Shown here in pieces: positions 50,761-59,620 of a stretch of DNA of 64,000 bases (positions are counted from its first letter, which is position 1; every line of letters starts with the position of its first letter). The stretch comes from Sphingobacteriales bacterium 46-32 (GTDB lineage Bacteria > Bacteroidota > Bacteroidia > Chitinophagales > Chitinophagaceae), in contig MKTY01000020.1 of the NCBI GenBank assembly GCA_001898485.1, forward strand, positions 806,001-870,000. Direction: 5' to 3'. Made by a program: the position numbers and the translations under genes. The notes below the pieces were generated by a model, which had not been told where the DNA came from, ran no database searches, and saw only the letters and a program-made list of their open reading frames with translations.

Positions 50761-53700
50761 AGAAGAAGCGCTGGCACCCTACGAGGCTAAAGTAACAGAG
50801 CAGAAGAAAGCGGCCGCAGCAGTAACTAAAGTAATAGATGCACAGCCCATAGAAGAAGCGGTTAAAAACATCGCCGCGGGTCTGGAAATGCTTATAGACA
50901 TCCTCAACAGCCTGAAGATTGAGGATACCACCCAGACTACCCGTATTGTAGAAAAGATATCACTCATCTTTGCTTCACTCAATGAAGTAAAAGCAGAGCT
51001 GGTACGTACCACTACCGCACTTCGCACACAGGAGCTCACGGGTGAGTTTCATGCACAGCTCACCCTGCTTGATCAGAGCATTGTCAACTTCCTCGATCTG
51101 TCCACCTCACCCGAAAAATGTGAAGATTATTTTACCCGGATCAGCATACAGGTAGAAGAGCTGGAAAGCAAGTTTGCCGATTTCGAAGAATTTGTACTGA
51201 AGATTGCCGACAAACGCGATGAGGTTATTAAGGCTTTCAATGGCAAAAAAGAAATGCTGGTTGCCCAGATCAACAAGCGAACTTCTTCGCTGGAGCAGAT
51301 TGGCATGCGTGTGCTGAAGAATATTGAGAATAAAGCACAGGCTTTTTCTGATAAAGAAAGTATCTATGCTTTTTTCTCCACAGATCTCATGATCGACAAG
51401 GTGCGCAACCTGGCAGATGAGTTGAAAGGGCTGGGTGATGTTGCCAAAGCCGAAAATCTCGAAAACCTGGTAAAAGTTGCCCAGGAGACAGCTCTCCGCA
51501 ACCTGAAAGACAAAACCGATCTGTTTGCCGACGGACAAAATATTATTTCGCTCGGTTCGTACAAATTTGTAGTGAATAAACAGGTGCTTGACCTCAGCAT
51601 CGTTCGCCGCAATGACCGGTTATTTTATCACCTGATTGGCACCAGTTTTTATAAGGAAGTAAATGCCGATTCGCTTTACCAGCACCGGGCTATCTGGGAG
51701 CAGGAGCTGATCTCGGAAAACAATACGGTATACCGGTCTGAATACCTGGCTTACCAGGTCTTCGTGGAAAGTATGCAGCAAAACGATCAGTGGAGTTTTG
51801 AAGCATTCCTCAACGACCGTACCGAGCGCGACTATGCTGCCGCCTATCTGAAAGGTGTGCATAATACCGATGCAACAATGATCTACCAGGGCCTGAAAAA
51901 GCTACAGGAGGCCCTTGGCATTCTGCAATACCCGCCCGCAGTGCGTGTAGCGGCTCAGCTATTCTGGTTTGGTCTCGCGGAGGCATCCCGCACGCGGTTG
52001 CAGCAACTGATCAGTGCCGCTCACGCTATACAGGAGAGTTTTCCGCAAAGCGGCCGTGCTTCATTTGTAGAAAAAGAATTGTGTGCCCAGTTTCTGCAGT
52101 CAAAAACTGCATACCCCGCTGCAGATGCCAATGAAGTGGCCCACTACCTGTACCAGGAGTTTGCTACGGGAAAATTTTTTACCTGCAGCCAGCAGGCGCT
52201 TTCGCTCAAAAAAGCATTTCGTGAATACCTGCAGGCCCATAAAAGGAGCGAACTGTTTCTGCAGGAGGTGGACAATACCGGCTTTGACGTGACGGAACGC
52301 TTTTATATTGTTCAGAGCTGGGTGCAGGCTTTTCTGCAGACACAAGTAACCGATGCCGATGAGCAATACCTCGACGAAACCGTTTGCCTGTTGCTATTCA
52401 AAGACTATTCGTATCGGGAGAGAGCATCCGCGGATACACTGGAACTGACGGGAATAAAAGGTACACACCCGGTGATACAGGCCGGAGGAAAGTATTTACT
52501 GAATTATCATCGGTTTATTGAAAAACTACGCAGCTATACCAATACGATCGTGCCGGCATTCACTGCCTTCAATCAGTTAAAGGAACAGCTGGTACAAAAT
52601 TACCGGCATCAATTAAAGATAAATGAGTTTGAACCCCGGGTATTGAGCTCCTTTGTACGCAATCGCCTTATCAACGAAGTCTATTTTCCGTTGATTGGCT
52701 CCAACCTCGCCAAACAGATTGGTGCTGCCGGCGACGATAAGCGTACGGCACGTATGGGTATGCTGCTGCTGGTATCTCCTCCCGGCTATGGTAAAACAAC
52801 CCTCATGGAATACCTGGCCAAAACCATGGGATTACATTTTGTGAAAATAAACGGTCCCACTATCGGCCACAACATCACTTCTATTGACCCGCAGGAAGCC
52901 ACCACCTCCGGCGCGCGGGAGGAATTGAAAAAAATAAACCTCTCTTTCGAAATGGCCGACAACGTAATGTTGTATATCGATGACATACAGCATTGCAGTC
53001 CGGAGTTTTTACAAAAGTTCATTTCCCTGGCCGATGGTCAGCGTAAAATGGACGGCATTTTTGAAGGCGAAAGCAAAACCTATGACCTGCGCGGTAAACG
53101 TTTCTGTGTGGTAATGGCCGGTAACCCTTACACCGAAAGCGGTGAGCAGTTCAAAATTCCCGACATGCTTGCCAACCGTGCCGATGTATACAACCTGGGA
53201 GATGTAATTGGCAACTCAGACCTTCTTTTTAAACTAAGTCTGATCGAAAATGCCATCGCAGAAAACAGTTACCTGCAACGTATTGGCAACCGCAGCTTTG
53301 AAGATTTGTACAAACTGATCAACTATATTGAAACAGAAAGCGAGTTGCTGCCCGAGTTGGAAGGTAACTACAACCGCCAGGAAACAGATGATGCAGTTGC
53401 TGTATTAAAAAGTATTATCCGCATCCGCAATATCGTACTACTGGTCAATCAGCAATACATTGCCAGTGCTGCTATGAAGGATGCCTATCGCACCGAACCT
53501 GCTTTTAAGTTGCAGGGCTCTTACCGGAATATGAATAAGATGGCAGGCAAAGTGGTACCACTCATGAATCCCGAAGAGGTGGATACACTCATTCTTTCCC
53601 ATTATGATGGCGAATCGCAGACACTCACCTCTGATGCAGAGGCCAACCTGCTAAGGCTGAAAGAAATTGCCGGTCTGCTAAAACCCGATGAAGCCACACG

Positions 53701-53854
53701 CTGGCAGCATATCAAAGAGGTATTTGTAAAAAACAATCGTTTTGGCCTGCTGAGCGAGACTGACACCTCGGGGCAAATGCTGATTCAGTTAAGTTCGTTT
53801 AATGAACATTTGGAAGCGATTGCAAAAGCGATCAGTAAGAAACAGATAAAGTAA
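50690..53854 (+). CDS. DNA repair ATPase-like protein, AAA+ C-terminal part (frameshifted gene)
   Basis: 1,054 residues nominally from ATG 50690, but the true in-frame part starts at about 50738 (DTVQFLLKEEALAPYE). Helical coiled-coil regions occupy about 20-260. The AAA+ domain is near residues 670-900: Walker A PPGYGKTTLMEYLAK at about 697, Walker B VMLYIDDIQ at about 759, sensor region CVVMAGNPYTESGEQF. With the upstream half the protein would be about 1,610 residues. The AAA+ motor at the end of a PspA-flotillin operon could remodel PspA polymers as Vps4 does for ESCRT-III; this is inference. Confidence 0.85.
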   Translation: MRFAKPCSNTTLHSPQDTVQFLLKEEALAPYEAKVTEQKKAAAAVTKVIDAQPIEEAVKNIAAGLEMLIDILNSLKIEDTTQTTRIVEKISLIFASLNEVKAELVRTTTALRTQELTGEFHAQLTLLDQSIVNFLDLSTSPEKCEDYFTRISIQVEELESKFADFEEFVLKIADKRDEVIKAFNGKKEMLVAQINKRTSSLEQIGMRVLKNIENKAQAFSDKESIYAFFSTDLMIDKVRNLADELKGLGDVAKAENLENLVKVAQETALRNLKDKTDLFADGQNIISLGSYKFVVNKQVLDLSIVRRNDRLFYHLIGTSFYKEVNADSLYQHRAIWEQELISENNTVYRSEYLAYQVFVESMQQNDQWSFEAFLNDRTERDYAAAYLKGVHNTDATMIYQGLKKLQEALGILQYPPAVRVAAQLFWFGLAEASRTRLQQLISAAHAIQESFPQSGRASFVEKELCAQFLQSKTAYPAADANEVAHYLYQEFATGKFFTCSQQALSLKKAFREYLQAHKRSELFLQEVDNTGFDVTERFYIVQSWVQAFLQTQVTDADEQYLDETVCLLLFKDYSYRERASADTLELTGIKGTHPVIQAGGKYLLNYHRFIEKLRSYTNTIVPAFTAFNQLKEQLVQNYRHQLKINEFEPRVLSSFVRNRLINEVYFPLIGSNLAKQIGAAGDDKRTARMGMLLLVSPPGYGKTTLMEYLAKTMGLHFVKINGPTIGHNITSIDPQEATTSGAREELKKINLSFEMADNVMLYIDDIQHCSPEFLQKFISLADGQRKMDGIFEGESKTYDLRGKRFCVVMAGNPYTESGEQFKIPDMLANRADVYNLGDVIGNSDLLFKLSLIENAIAENSYLQRIGNRSFEDLYKLINYIETESELLPELEGNYNRQETDDAVAVLKSIIRIRNIVLLVNQQYIASAAMKDAYRTEPAFKLQGSYRNMNKMAGKVVPLMNPEEVDTLILSHYDGESQTLTSDAEANLLRLKEIAGLLKPDEATRWQHIKEVFVKNNRFGLLSETDTSGQMLIQLSSFNEHLEAIAKAISKKQIK

Positions 53855-53890
53855 AGAGGGGCTTTGCTTTTTGACAAAAGGGCCTGTTTT

Positions 53891-54364
53891 ATGAAGAAGA
53901 AAATACAATTCACTGATTTCCGGAATTTATGTATAGCCAATAGTAGTAGCAAATATGTATCACAGATACTTGACATTATTTACAACGGCGATTGCATTTT
54001 TTACCCCGGTATTATTATGCCCCGGACACAAATGTCAAGCCTATATCGGCTTCGATTGGAAATCCAGAAAGATAACGAAAGTGCCGAAAATGAATTTCTT
54101 AACGACTATGAGAATACCGTGGTTGCAATGGAAAACAGTGAATCGGAAGAGATAGGAATCTGCAGCCTAATAACCGACCAGGAAAGTTATTTAGTTTTTT
54201 CGGAACCGGAAGAAGGTAAAATTGCAGGCATTATCAGAACGCAATATTCGGGCAGCATAGCCAACTGCGAAACTGACATTGATGAGTCAATCCGGCGCGG
54301 ATACACCTCCGATGCAGAAAAATACACAAGCGGCATACTCGTAAGAGAATGGCAGCACTTGTAA
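53891..54364 (+). CDS. Hypothetical protein after the ATPase
   Basis: About 157 residues from ATG 53891 (MKKKIQFTDFRNLC); the ORF begins 9 codons earlier. It is acidic with no signal peptide and no recognised domain. It starts 36 nt after the ATPase stop codon and precedes the PP2C gene, so it may belong to the same unit. Confidence 0.6.
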   Translation: MKKKIQFTDFRNLCIANSSSKYVSQILDIIYNGDCIFYPGIIMPRTQMSSLYRLRLEIQKDNESAENEFLNDYENTVVAMENSESEEIGICSLITDQESYLVFSEPEEGKIAGIIRTQYSGSIANCETDIDESIRRGYTSDAEKYTSGILVREWQHL

Positions 54365-54379
54365 TGGCTATATATATGT

Positions 54380-54387
54380 TAGCTTTG
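54380..54387 (+). promoter_or_regulatory. Promoter -7 box before the PP2C gene
   Basis: TAGCTTTG fits TAnnTTTG, with TTG at 54359-54361, 18 nt upstream, as -33. The ATG at 54399 is 11 nt downstream, so the leader would be very short. Confidence 0.45.
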
Positions 54388-54398
54388 CTGTGATATTT

Positions 54399-55130
54399 AT
54401 GCGAATCTATCACACCTTAAAAATTGGAGAATACCATACAAATTACTGTGAGGATTACCTGATAAACTGCGAGATTGGTGATCAAAGAATATTATGTGCA
54501 GTAATGGATGGCTGCTCTGCGGGCACCGACAGCCATTTGGCTTCAACGCTCACTGGAAAAATTCTAAGAAAAATTTCTTCAGGACTTAGCCACAAAGAGT
54601 TTATTTCCAAAGAAACCCCCTCCCTGATTCAATTGATGGAAAGTGTAATAAGGCAATTGTTCAGCGAATTACACACCATTAAGAATACGCTCCTTCTGGA
54701 ACGAGAGGAGCTTTTGAACACGCTGGTGATTGGTATCATTGATGCCCAAAAGCGTTGCGGTGAATTTTTATGTATCGGAGATGGGCTGATTTGCATCAAC
54801 GGACAGTACTTTGAGTTTGAACAAAATGATCACCCCGATTATCTGGGCTATCACCTAGAAGAAGATTTTGAGAAATGGATGGAAAATCAGCAACAAAAGA
54901 TATCTGTGGATAGCATTAACGATTTCAGCCTATCGACAGATGGGATCTTTACTTTTAAAAAATTTGATGGCGGAATATATGAGCCTCCCGGCAATATCGT
55001 CGACTACCTGCTTGTTGACAATACCGGTAGTGCTACAGAAATGATGCTTCACAAAAAGGTCTTAGATATTGAAACTGAATGGGGCTTAAAACCTTCCGAC
55101 GATCTTGCTATTATAAGGGGGATTTTATAA
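54399..55130 (+). CDS. PP2C-family phosphatase-like protein
   Basis: A 243-residue protein from ATG 54399 (a GTG three codons upstream is possible). It shows the PP2C outline: GEYHTNYCEDYLINC, ILCAVMDGCSAGTDSH (metal Asp followed by Gly), GEFLCIGDGLICING, FSLSTDGIFTFKK and the end DDLAIIRGIL. PP2C enzymes remove phosphate from Ser/Thr with two Mn/Mg ions. The first Asp sits in CEDY, as in many divergent homologues. It may regulate the PspA-flotillin system or respond to it, but no kinase is nearby. Confidence 0.75.
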   Translation: MRIYHTLKIGEYHTNYCEDYLINCEIGDQRILCAVMDGCSAGTDSHLASTLTGKILRKISSGLSHKEFISKETPSLIQLMESVIRQLFSELHTIKNTLLLEREELLNTLVIGIIDAQKRCGEFLCIGDGLICINGQYFEFEQNDHPDYLGYHLEEDFEKWMENQQQKISVDSINDFSLSTDGIFTFKKFDGGIYEPPGNIVDYLLVDNTGSATEMMLHKKVLDIETEWGLKPSDDLAIIRGIL

Positions 55131-55288
55131 TTCGTGGTAACCTGTAAAATACCTGACAGCATACACAGAAAAGTCAGTAGGCGGTAATGGCACTTTTGAA
55201 GAAACATTACAGGTCATTTCATGGCTATACTTTACCTGTTTTAGTATGAGTACTACACTCCCGCCCCTGACCAATTCTTTCTATACTA

Positions 55289-55699
55289 TTATTTTTTACG
55301 ACCCCATTTATTCATCACCCAGTGATCAACACTCCACTTGCCAGGGCCAACAAGGAAAAAGATGGCAAACAGAAACAGAAACAACAGCGGATGCTCGCCT
55401 TCATAAATCTTCCCATTATGCACCGTATAAATAACACCGGCCATCGTGATCATAAGCAATGGGGTGACCCAGCGGGTAAATAAACCGAGCATCAGGCAAA
55501 TGCCGCCCAGCAGCTCGATGAGCTTGGCTGCATAAGCTGAAAATACCGGTAAAGGAAACTTTTTACTGGTTAAGAAATCAATTAACCCACCGATCTGAAA
55601 CAGCTCCCAGGAATACCGGAAAATCAGCCAGCCCGTTATAAACCGCACTATTGCAAGACCGTCCGGCCATACACCCGCTGAAGAAAATAGTTTTTTCAT
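55289..55699 (-). CDS. DoxX-family membrane protein
   Basis: A 136-residue protein from ATG 55699 (MKKLFSSAGVWPDGLA), since the extra upstream codons lie in promoter-like DNA. It has about four membrane helices: the family pattern GLAIVRFITGWLIFRYSWELF, then KLIELLGGICLMLGLFTRWV, then PLLFLFLFAIFFLVGPGKWSVD. DoxX proteins are small quinone- or redox-linked membrane proteins of largely unknown role. Divergent from the ToxR-like regulator at 55879. Confidence 0.88.
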   Translation of the reverse strand: MKKLFSSAGVWPDGLAIVRFITGWLIFRYSWELFQIGGLIDFLTSKKFPLPVFSAYAAKLIELLGGICLMLGLFTRWVTPLLMITMAGVIYTVHNGKIYEGEHPLLFLFLFAIFFLVGPGKWSVDHWVMNKWGRKK

Positions 55700-55878
55700 C
55701 TTTTTCCAGCAATGATAAACGACGGTCTGCCGGCACTGGTAAAACAGCTGTAAATTAAGTGTAACCAAATGTAAATTTTCACCAATTACATACATAAGTA
55801 ACTGATTATGTATGCGCTGCAGACCAGTCATGCTTATGCCGGTGATCAGCAGATGCTATAAAACGATACATTTGATTC

Positions 55879-56739
55879 ATGAAAAAGCGCTGGTTATACT
55901 GGGTTATACCTGCCCTGGTTCTTGTCTTAATCGGTTTTAAGGCCCGTAATGTAAATGACTGGTCATTTAGCCAGGCCAGTGAGCTTACGCGAATGCGGAA
56001 TATCGCGCATCTCGCATTGCTCAGTAGCGGAGATGCCACATCGCGGGTGCTGCCGGTGCAGGAAGTTTCACCGGGCAGTTACCTGCTTCGTTTCGAAAAA
56101 CCTTTTACCCCCGTAACCGATTCGCTGGTGAAGATGGTGGTCAATCAGCTGGGCAGTCAACGAGCCTATTCACTCGAGCTAAGAGATGCCAGTCGCCCGG
56201 ACATACTCTACAGTTTTGTAGTATCGGAAGATAGCTCAAAGACTATTATACCCTGCCTCGATCGGCCGCTGCCACTGGGTCAGTATGAACTATTGATCCG
56301 CTTTCCGGTCGGCCAGTCCAAAGCCGGTTACCTGACCGGTGCAGGGGTACTCCTTATTTTACTCGCTGGCGGGTGGTTTCTTTTCAGCAGAAAGCCTGCT
56401 CCGCCTGCTCCCCTGCCATCAGATGATGAAGAAAAAGAGCATCCCTTTCTCAGCCTCGGGAGATACCGTTTTTATACCGCACAACAAAAACTGGAACTTG
56501 ACGGAGTCGAAACAGAACTGACCGGAAAGGAAAGCCATTTGCTTAGCATTCTGGCTAAGTCGCCCAATACGATGGTAGAGCGAAGCCGGCTTCAAAAAGA
56601 GGTGTGGGAAGACAATGGCGTAATCGTAACCCGAAGCCTGGATATCTTCATTTCAAAACTGCGGAAGAAATTACAGGATGATCCCGGTATAAGGATTGTG
56701 AACGTGCATGGCCGGGGGTATAAGCTGGAGATTGTGTAA
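55879..56739 (+). CDS. Membrane-anchored OmpR-type (ToxR-like) regulator
   Basis: A 286-residue protein with a membrane helix near the start (about 5-20), a periplasmic region (about 30-150), a second membrane helix (about 152-172) and a C-terminal winged-helix domain of the OmpR type (about 185-286, ELTGKESHLLSILAKSPNTMVERSRLQKEVWED and RSLDIFISKLRKKLQDDPGIRIVNVHGRGYKL). This order is the reverse of classical ToxR but is common in Bacteroidota. Signal and target genes unknown; the divergent DoxX gene is a candidate target. Confidence 0.88.
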   Translation: MKKRWLYWVIPALVLVLIGFKARNVNDWSFSQASELTRMRNIAHLALLSSGDATSRVLPVQEVSPGSYLLRFEKPFTPVTDSLVKMVVNQLGSQRAYSLELRDASRPDILYSFVVSEDSSKTIIPCLDRPLPLGQYELLIRFPVGQSKAGYLTGAGVLLILLAGGWFLFSRKPAPPAPLPSDDEEKEHPFLSLGRYRFYTAQQKLELDGVETELTGKESHLLSILAKSPNTMVERSRLQKEVWEDNGVIVTRSLDIFISKLRKKLQDDPGIRIVNVHGRGYKLEIV

Positions 56740-56756
56740 ATAACTGCTGCCTGCAA

Positions 56757-57449
56757 CTACTTCTTATCATCTCTCTTCTTCATAAAATAAAAATTCATGG
56801 GCCGGTTTACTTTAAAGCCCAGTCGCTCATACAGGGCGATGGCCCGGCTATTGTCATCGCGTACATGCAGAAAGGGTTGTTGGTTCTGAGAAAGAATCAG
56901 GTGCAACTGATGCAGGAGCAGGGCAGCTGCATAACCTTTTCCTAAAAAATCAGGGTGTGTACACACGGCGCTGATCTCGGTATTAGTATATACATGCATG
57001 CGCTGACCGGTCATAGCAGCCAGCCGACCGTTTTCGAAAATACCGTGATAATGGCCAAACTCGATCGTTCGCTTATCAAACGGGCCGGGTTTGGTAAGGG
57101 CTGTGAGTTGTATCATCTCCTGCACATGCGACTCGTTGAGCGGCACCGGCGTAATGGCAGGGATAGCTGGTATTAACCCTTCGGGAAAAATAAACTGCAG
57201 TCCGCTGATCCGGGCCCTGAACTCCCAGCCTGCCGGCTCACTGATTTGCGTGGGTGTGGCATACAAAATGCGGCGGCCAGGCGGCAGCAGGTCATATAAT
57301 TCCTGAAAACCTGTGCTGTTGCCGGTTTCAAAACCCACAAAAGGAGAGACCTCTTCATCAAAACACCTTACCCGATCTGTTCCGAAGCCGAGATGCTTAT
57401 CTCCCGACTGCAACGCATTAAATACCGGGTTATATAAGATGTCTTCCAC
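56757..57449 (-). CDS. GNAT-family acetyltransferase
   Basis: A 230-residue acetyltransferase with two parts. The N-terminal half (about 1-110) is FR47-like; the C-terminal GNAT domain holds the acetyl-CoA motif THPDFLGKGYAAALLLHQL and FLHVRDDNSRAIALYERLGFKVN. Substrate unknown. Stand-alone, convergent with the ToxR-like regulator gene 17 nt away. Confidence 0.88.
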   Translation of the reverse strand: MEDILYNPVFNALQSGDKHLGFGTDRVRCFDEEVSPFVGFETGNSTGFQELYDLLPPGRRILYATPTQISEPAGWEFRARISGLQFIFPEGLIPAIPAITPVPLNESHVQEMIQLTALTKPGPFDKRTIEFGHYHGIFENGRLAAMTGQRMHVYTNTEISAVCTHPDFLGKGYAAALLLHQLHLILSQNQQPFLHVRDDNSRAIALYERLGFKVNRPMNFYFMKKRDDKK

Positions 57450-57716
57450 GAATGCAAAATTAGGAGGTTCGGCTCAGACCGCCGGACTACATATACCTGG
57501 AATGGTCAGGTGATCTTCTTTTCAAAAAAGTATAGCAGAATCGTAGCAAAAGATGTGTAATAAACGGAATGGAAGACAGCGCATTGGTAAGTTTACATAA
57601 GTTTCCGGCAGGTATTGGAAAGTGATTTCGTAAATTTAGCATCGAAACGATAACCTCCCTCCCTGCCGGATTAATCTCCTCAACACTATTTTATCACCTT
57701 CTTAAATGAGAATAGT

Positions 57717-58742
57717 ATGAAAGCAGTTCGTTTTTTTGGACAAAAAGATGTGCGGGTTGTCAATGATATGGAAAAGCCGACACCTACCGGCGATGAGGTC
57801 TTATTGAAAATTGGTGGTGCGGGCGTTTGTCATTCAGACCTGCATATAATAGATGAAGGCATTATTCCCGGCCTTCAATTTACTCTCGGTCATGAAAATG
57901 CCGGATGGATCGAGGAAGTAGGACCCGCCGTAAAAGGTTATAAAAAGGGAGATGCCGTACTGGTATATGGACCCTGGGGTTGCGGGCACTGCAAACCCTG
58001 CCAGCATTCGCAGGAAAATTATTGCGACCACCAGTCAGAAGCCGCCTTTGGTGGCGGCCTGGGGTTGAACGGTGGCATGGCCGACTATATGCTGGTACCT
58101 TCTTCGCGGCTACTCGTTCCGATCTATGACCTGGATCCGGTAATAGCAGCCCCGCTTACAGATGCAGCTCTTACTCCCTACTCGGCCATCAAGCGTTCTC
58201 TCCATAAGTTAATGGCCGATGAATTTGTAGTAGTGATCGGTATTGGTGGCCTGGGGCATACCGCTATACAGATACTGCGGGAGATAAGCGGTGCAACGAT
58301 TATTGCCTGCGACATCACCGCCGATCGGCTCGACTTTGCACGGTCACTGGGTGCAGCCTATACTGTCAACTCCAAAGATGCCGATGCAGCCGATCAGATC
58401 AAAAAGATTACCGGTATTAAAAAGGCCAAAGTGGTGATCGATTTTGTAGGAGCCACTTCTACCATCGACCTGAGCACAAAAGTAGTAGGCCTCGATGGCG
58501 ACCTCACCGTGGTGGGGCTGGGTGGTGGTGTGTTCTCGTACAACATGATGGGACTGCCCTTTGGTGTTAACCTGTCGAATCCTTACTGGGGTTCTCGCAC
58601 CGAGCTGATGGAAGTAGTGGGACTGGCACGGCAAAAGAAGATTCATATCAATATCGAAAAATATAAGCTCGATGATGCGGTAGAAGTTTATGAAAAACTT
58701 CGCCAGGGCAAGATTAAAGGCAGAGCAGTGCTGGTACCTTAA
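57717..58742 (+). CDS. Zinc-dependent alcohol dehydrogenase (MDR family)
   Basis: A 341-residue NAD(P)-dependent dehydrogenase that oxidises alcohols or reduces aldehydes. Catalytic zinc ligands are visible in GVCHSDLH (Cys) and GHENAGWIEEVG (His-Glu). The structural zinc loop is CGHCKPCQHSQENYC. The cofactor fold reads VIGIGGLGHTAIQ. All family landmarks and the length are normal. Followed by a terminator at 58771. Confidence 0.93.
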   Translation: MKAVRFFGQKDVRVVNDMEKPTPTGDEVLLKIGGAGVCHSDLHIIDEGIIPGLQFTLGHENAGWIEEVGPAVKGYKKGDAVLVYGPWGCGHCKPCQHSQENYCDHQSEAAFGGGLGLNGGMADYMLVPSSRLLVPIYDLDPVIAAPLTDAALTPYSAIKRSLHKLMADEFVVVIGIGGLGHTAIQILREISGATIIACDITADRLDFARSLGAAYTVNSKDADAADQIKKITGIKKAKVVIDFVGATSTIDLSTKVVGLDGDLTVVGLGGGVFSYNMMGLPFGVNLSNPYWGSRTELMEVVGLARQKKIHINIEKYKLDDAVEVYEKLRQGKIKGRAVLVP

Positions 58743-58770
58743 GCTTATTACACTGTATATAATATCTTTG

Positions 58771-58796
58771 AAAGCGGCCCTGGTGGCCGCTTTTTT
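58771..58796 (+). terminator. Rho-independent terminator after alcohol dehydrogenase
   Basis: AAAGCGGCC (58771-58779) pairs with GGCCGCTTT (58785-58793) around CTGGT and ends in a T run (TTTTTT to 58796). Confidence 0.85.
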
Positions 58797-58863
58797 CATG
58801 AAAACAGCTACGGCAGAAAGCCTTATCTTAACAGCTTATTTTTACACGATAAATGAACCGGCT

Positions 58864-59529
58864 ATGACAATGCAGGAAGTAATGGCCCAACTGGAAAAAC
58901 TGGGCTCCGAAAAAATGCGCCAGATAAATAAAAAGACCGGCGCGGGCGACAACCAGTTTGGTGTTAAAATGGGCGATATCCGCAATGTGGCTAAAAAGAT
59001 CAAGAAAGATCATGCACTGGCCCTGCAGCTGTGGAATACCGGCAATGTAGATGCCCAGCTGGTAGCCGCACTCATCATGGATACCAAAAAGCTGACCCTC
59101 GACGACATGAATACCCTGGTCACGGGTATTGCCTCTACCTGGGTAGCCGACTGGTTCAACTCCTATATCCTAAAAGAATTTCCGGATAAAGAAAAGCTGC
59201 GCGAAAAATGGATGAAATCCAAACACCCCATGACTGGCCGGTCTGGCTGGAGCCTGATGTCGGGCCGTGTAGTGCGCGAACCGGAAGGCATTGACCTGCC
59301 AGCCCTGCTCGATCGTATTGAAAAAGAAATGCCCAAAGCGGCTCCCGAAACGCAATGGACCATGAACAGTACGCTGGCACAAATCGGCATCCACTTTCCC
59401 GAGCATCGCAAGCGTGCTATCGCTCTTGGTGAAAAGCTGGGCATCTACCGCGACTACCCGGTCTCGAAAGGCTGTACCTCCCCCTTTGCTCCTATCTGGA
59501 TTGAAGAGATGGTAAAAAGACAGAAATAG
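58864..59529 (+). CDS. DNA alkylation repair protein (AlkC/AlkD-like HEAT repeats)
   Basis: A 221-residue all-helical protein from ATG 58864 (MTMQEVMAQLEKLGSEKMRQ); upstream codons overlap the terminator and are not coding. The pattern QFGVKMGDIRNVAKKIKKDHALALQLWNTGNVDAQLVAALIMD is typical of the AlkD-like DNA alkylation repair superfamily, which removes alkylated bases with a HEAT-repeat fold. The Trp and Asp residues for catalysis (WVADWFNSYIL) are in place. Confidence 0.9.
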   Translation: MTMQEVMAQLEKLGSEKMRQINKKTGAGDNQFGVKMGDIRNVAKKIKKDHALALQLWNTGNVDAQLVAALIMDTKKLTLDDMNTLVTGIASTWVADWFNSYILKEFPDKEKLREKWMKSKHPMTGRSGWSLMSGRVVREPEGIDLPALLDRIEKEMPKAAPETQWTMNSTLAQIGIHFPEHRKRAIALGEKLGIYRDYPVSKGCTSPFAPIWIEEMVKRQK

Positions 59530-59584
59530 TGAAGTGAGTTTCATTGCTCAATGTGCTTATACAAAGACCCTTCGATTAATGCAG

Positions 59585-59592
59585 TAAATTTG
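59585..59592 (+). promoter_or_regulatory. Promoter -7 box of the RecQ-DprA unit
   Basis: TAAATTTG fits TAnnTTTG and lies 28 nt before the RecQ start at 59621. I see no good -33 at the normal distance, so activation may need a factor. Confidence 0.45.
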
Positions 59593-59620
59593 ATGATAGC
59601 AAAAAATCTATGTCTGCAAC

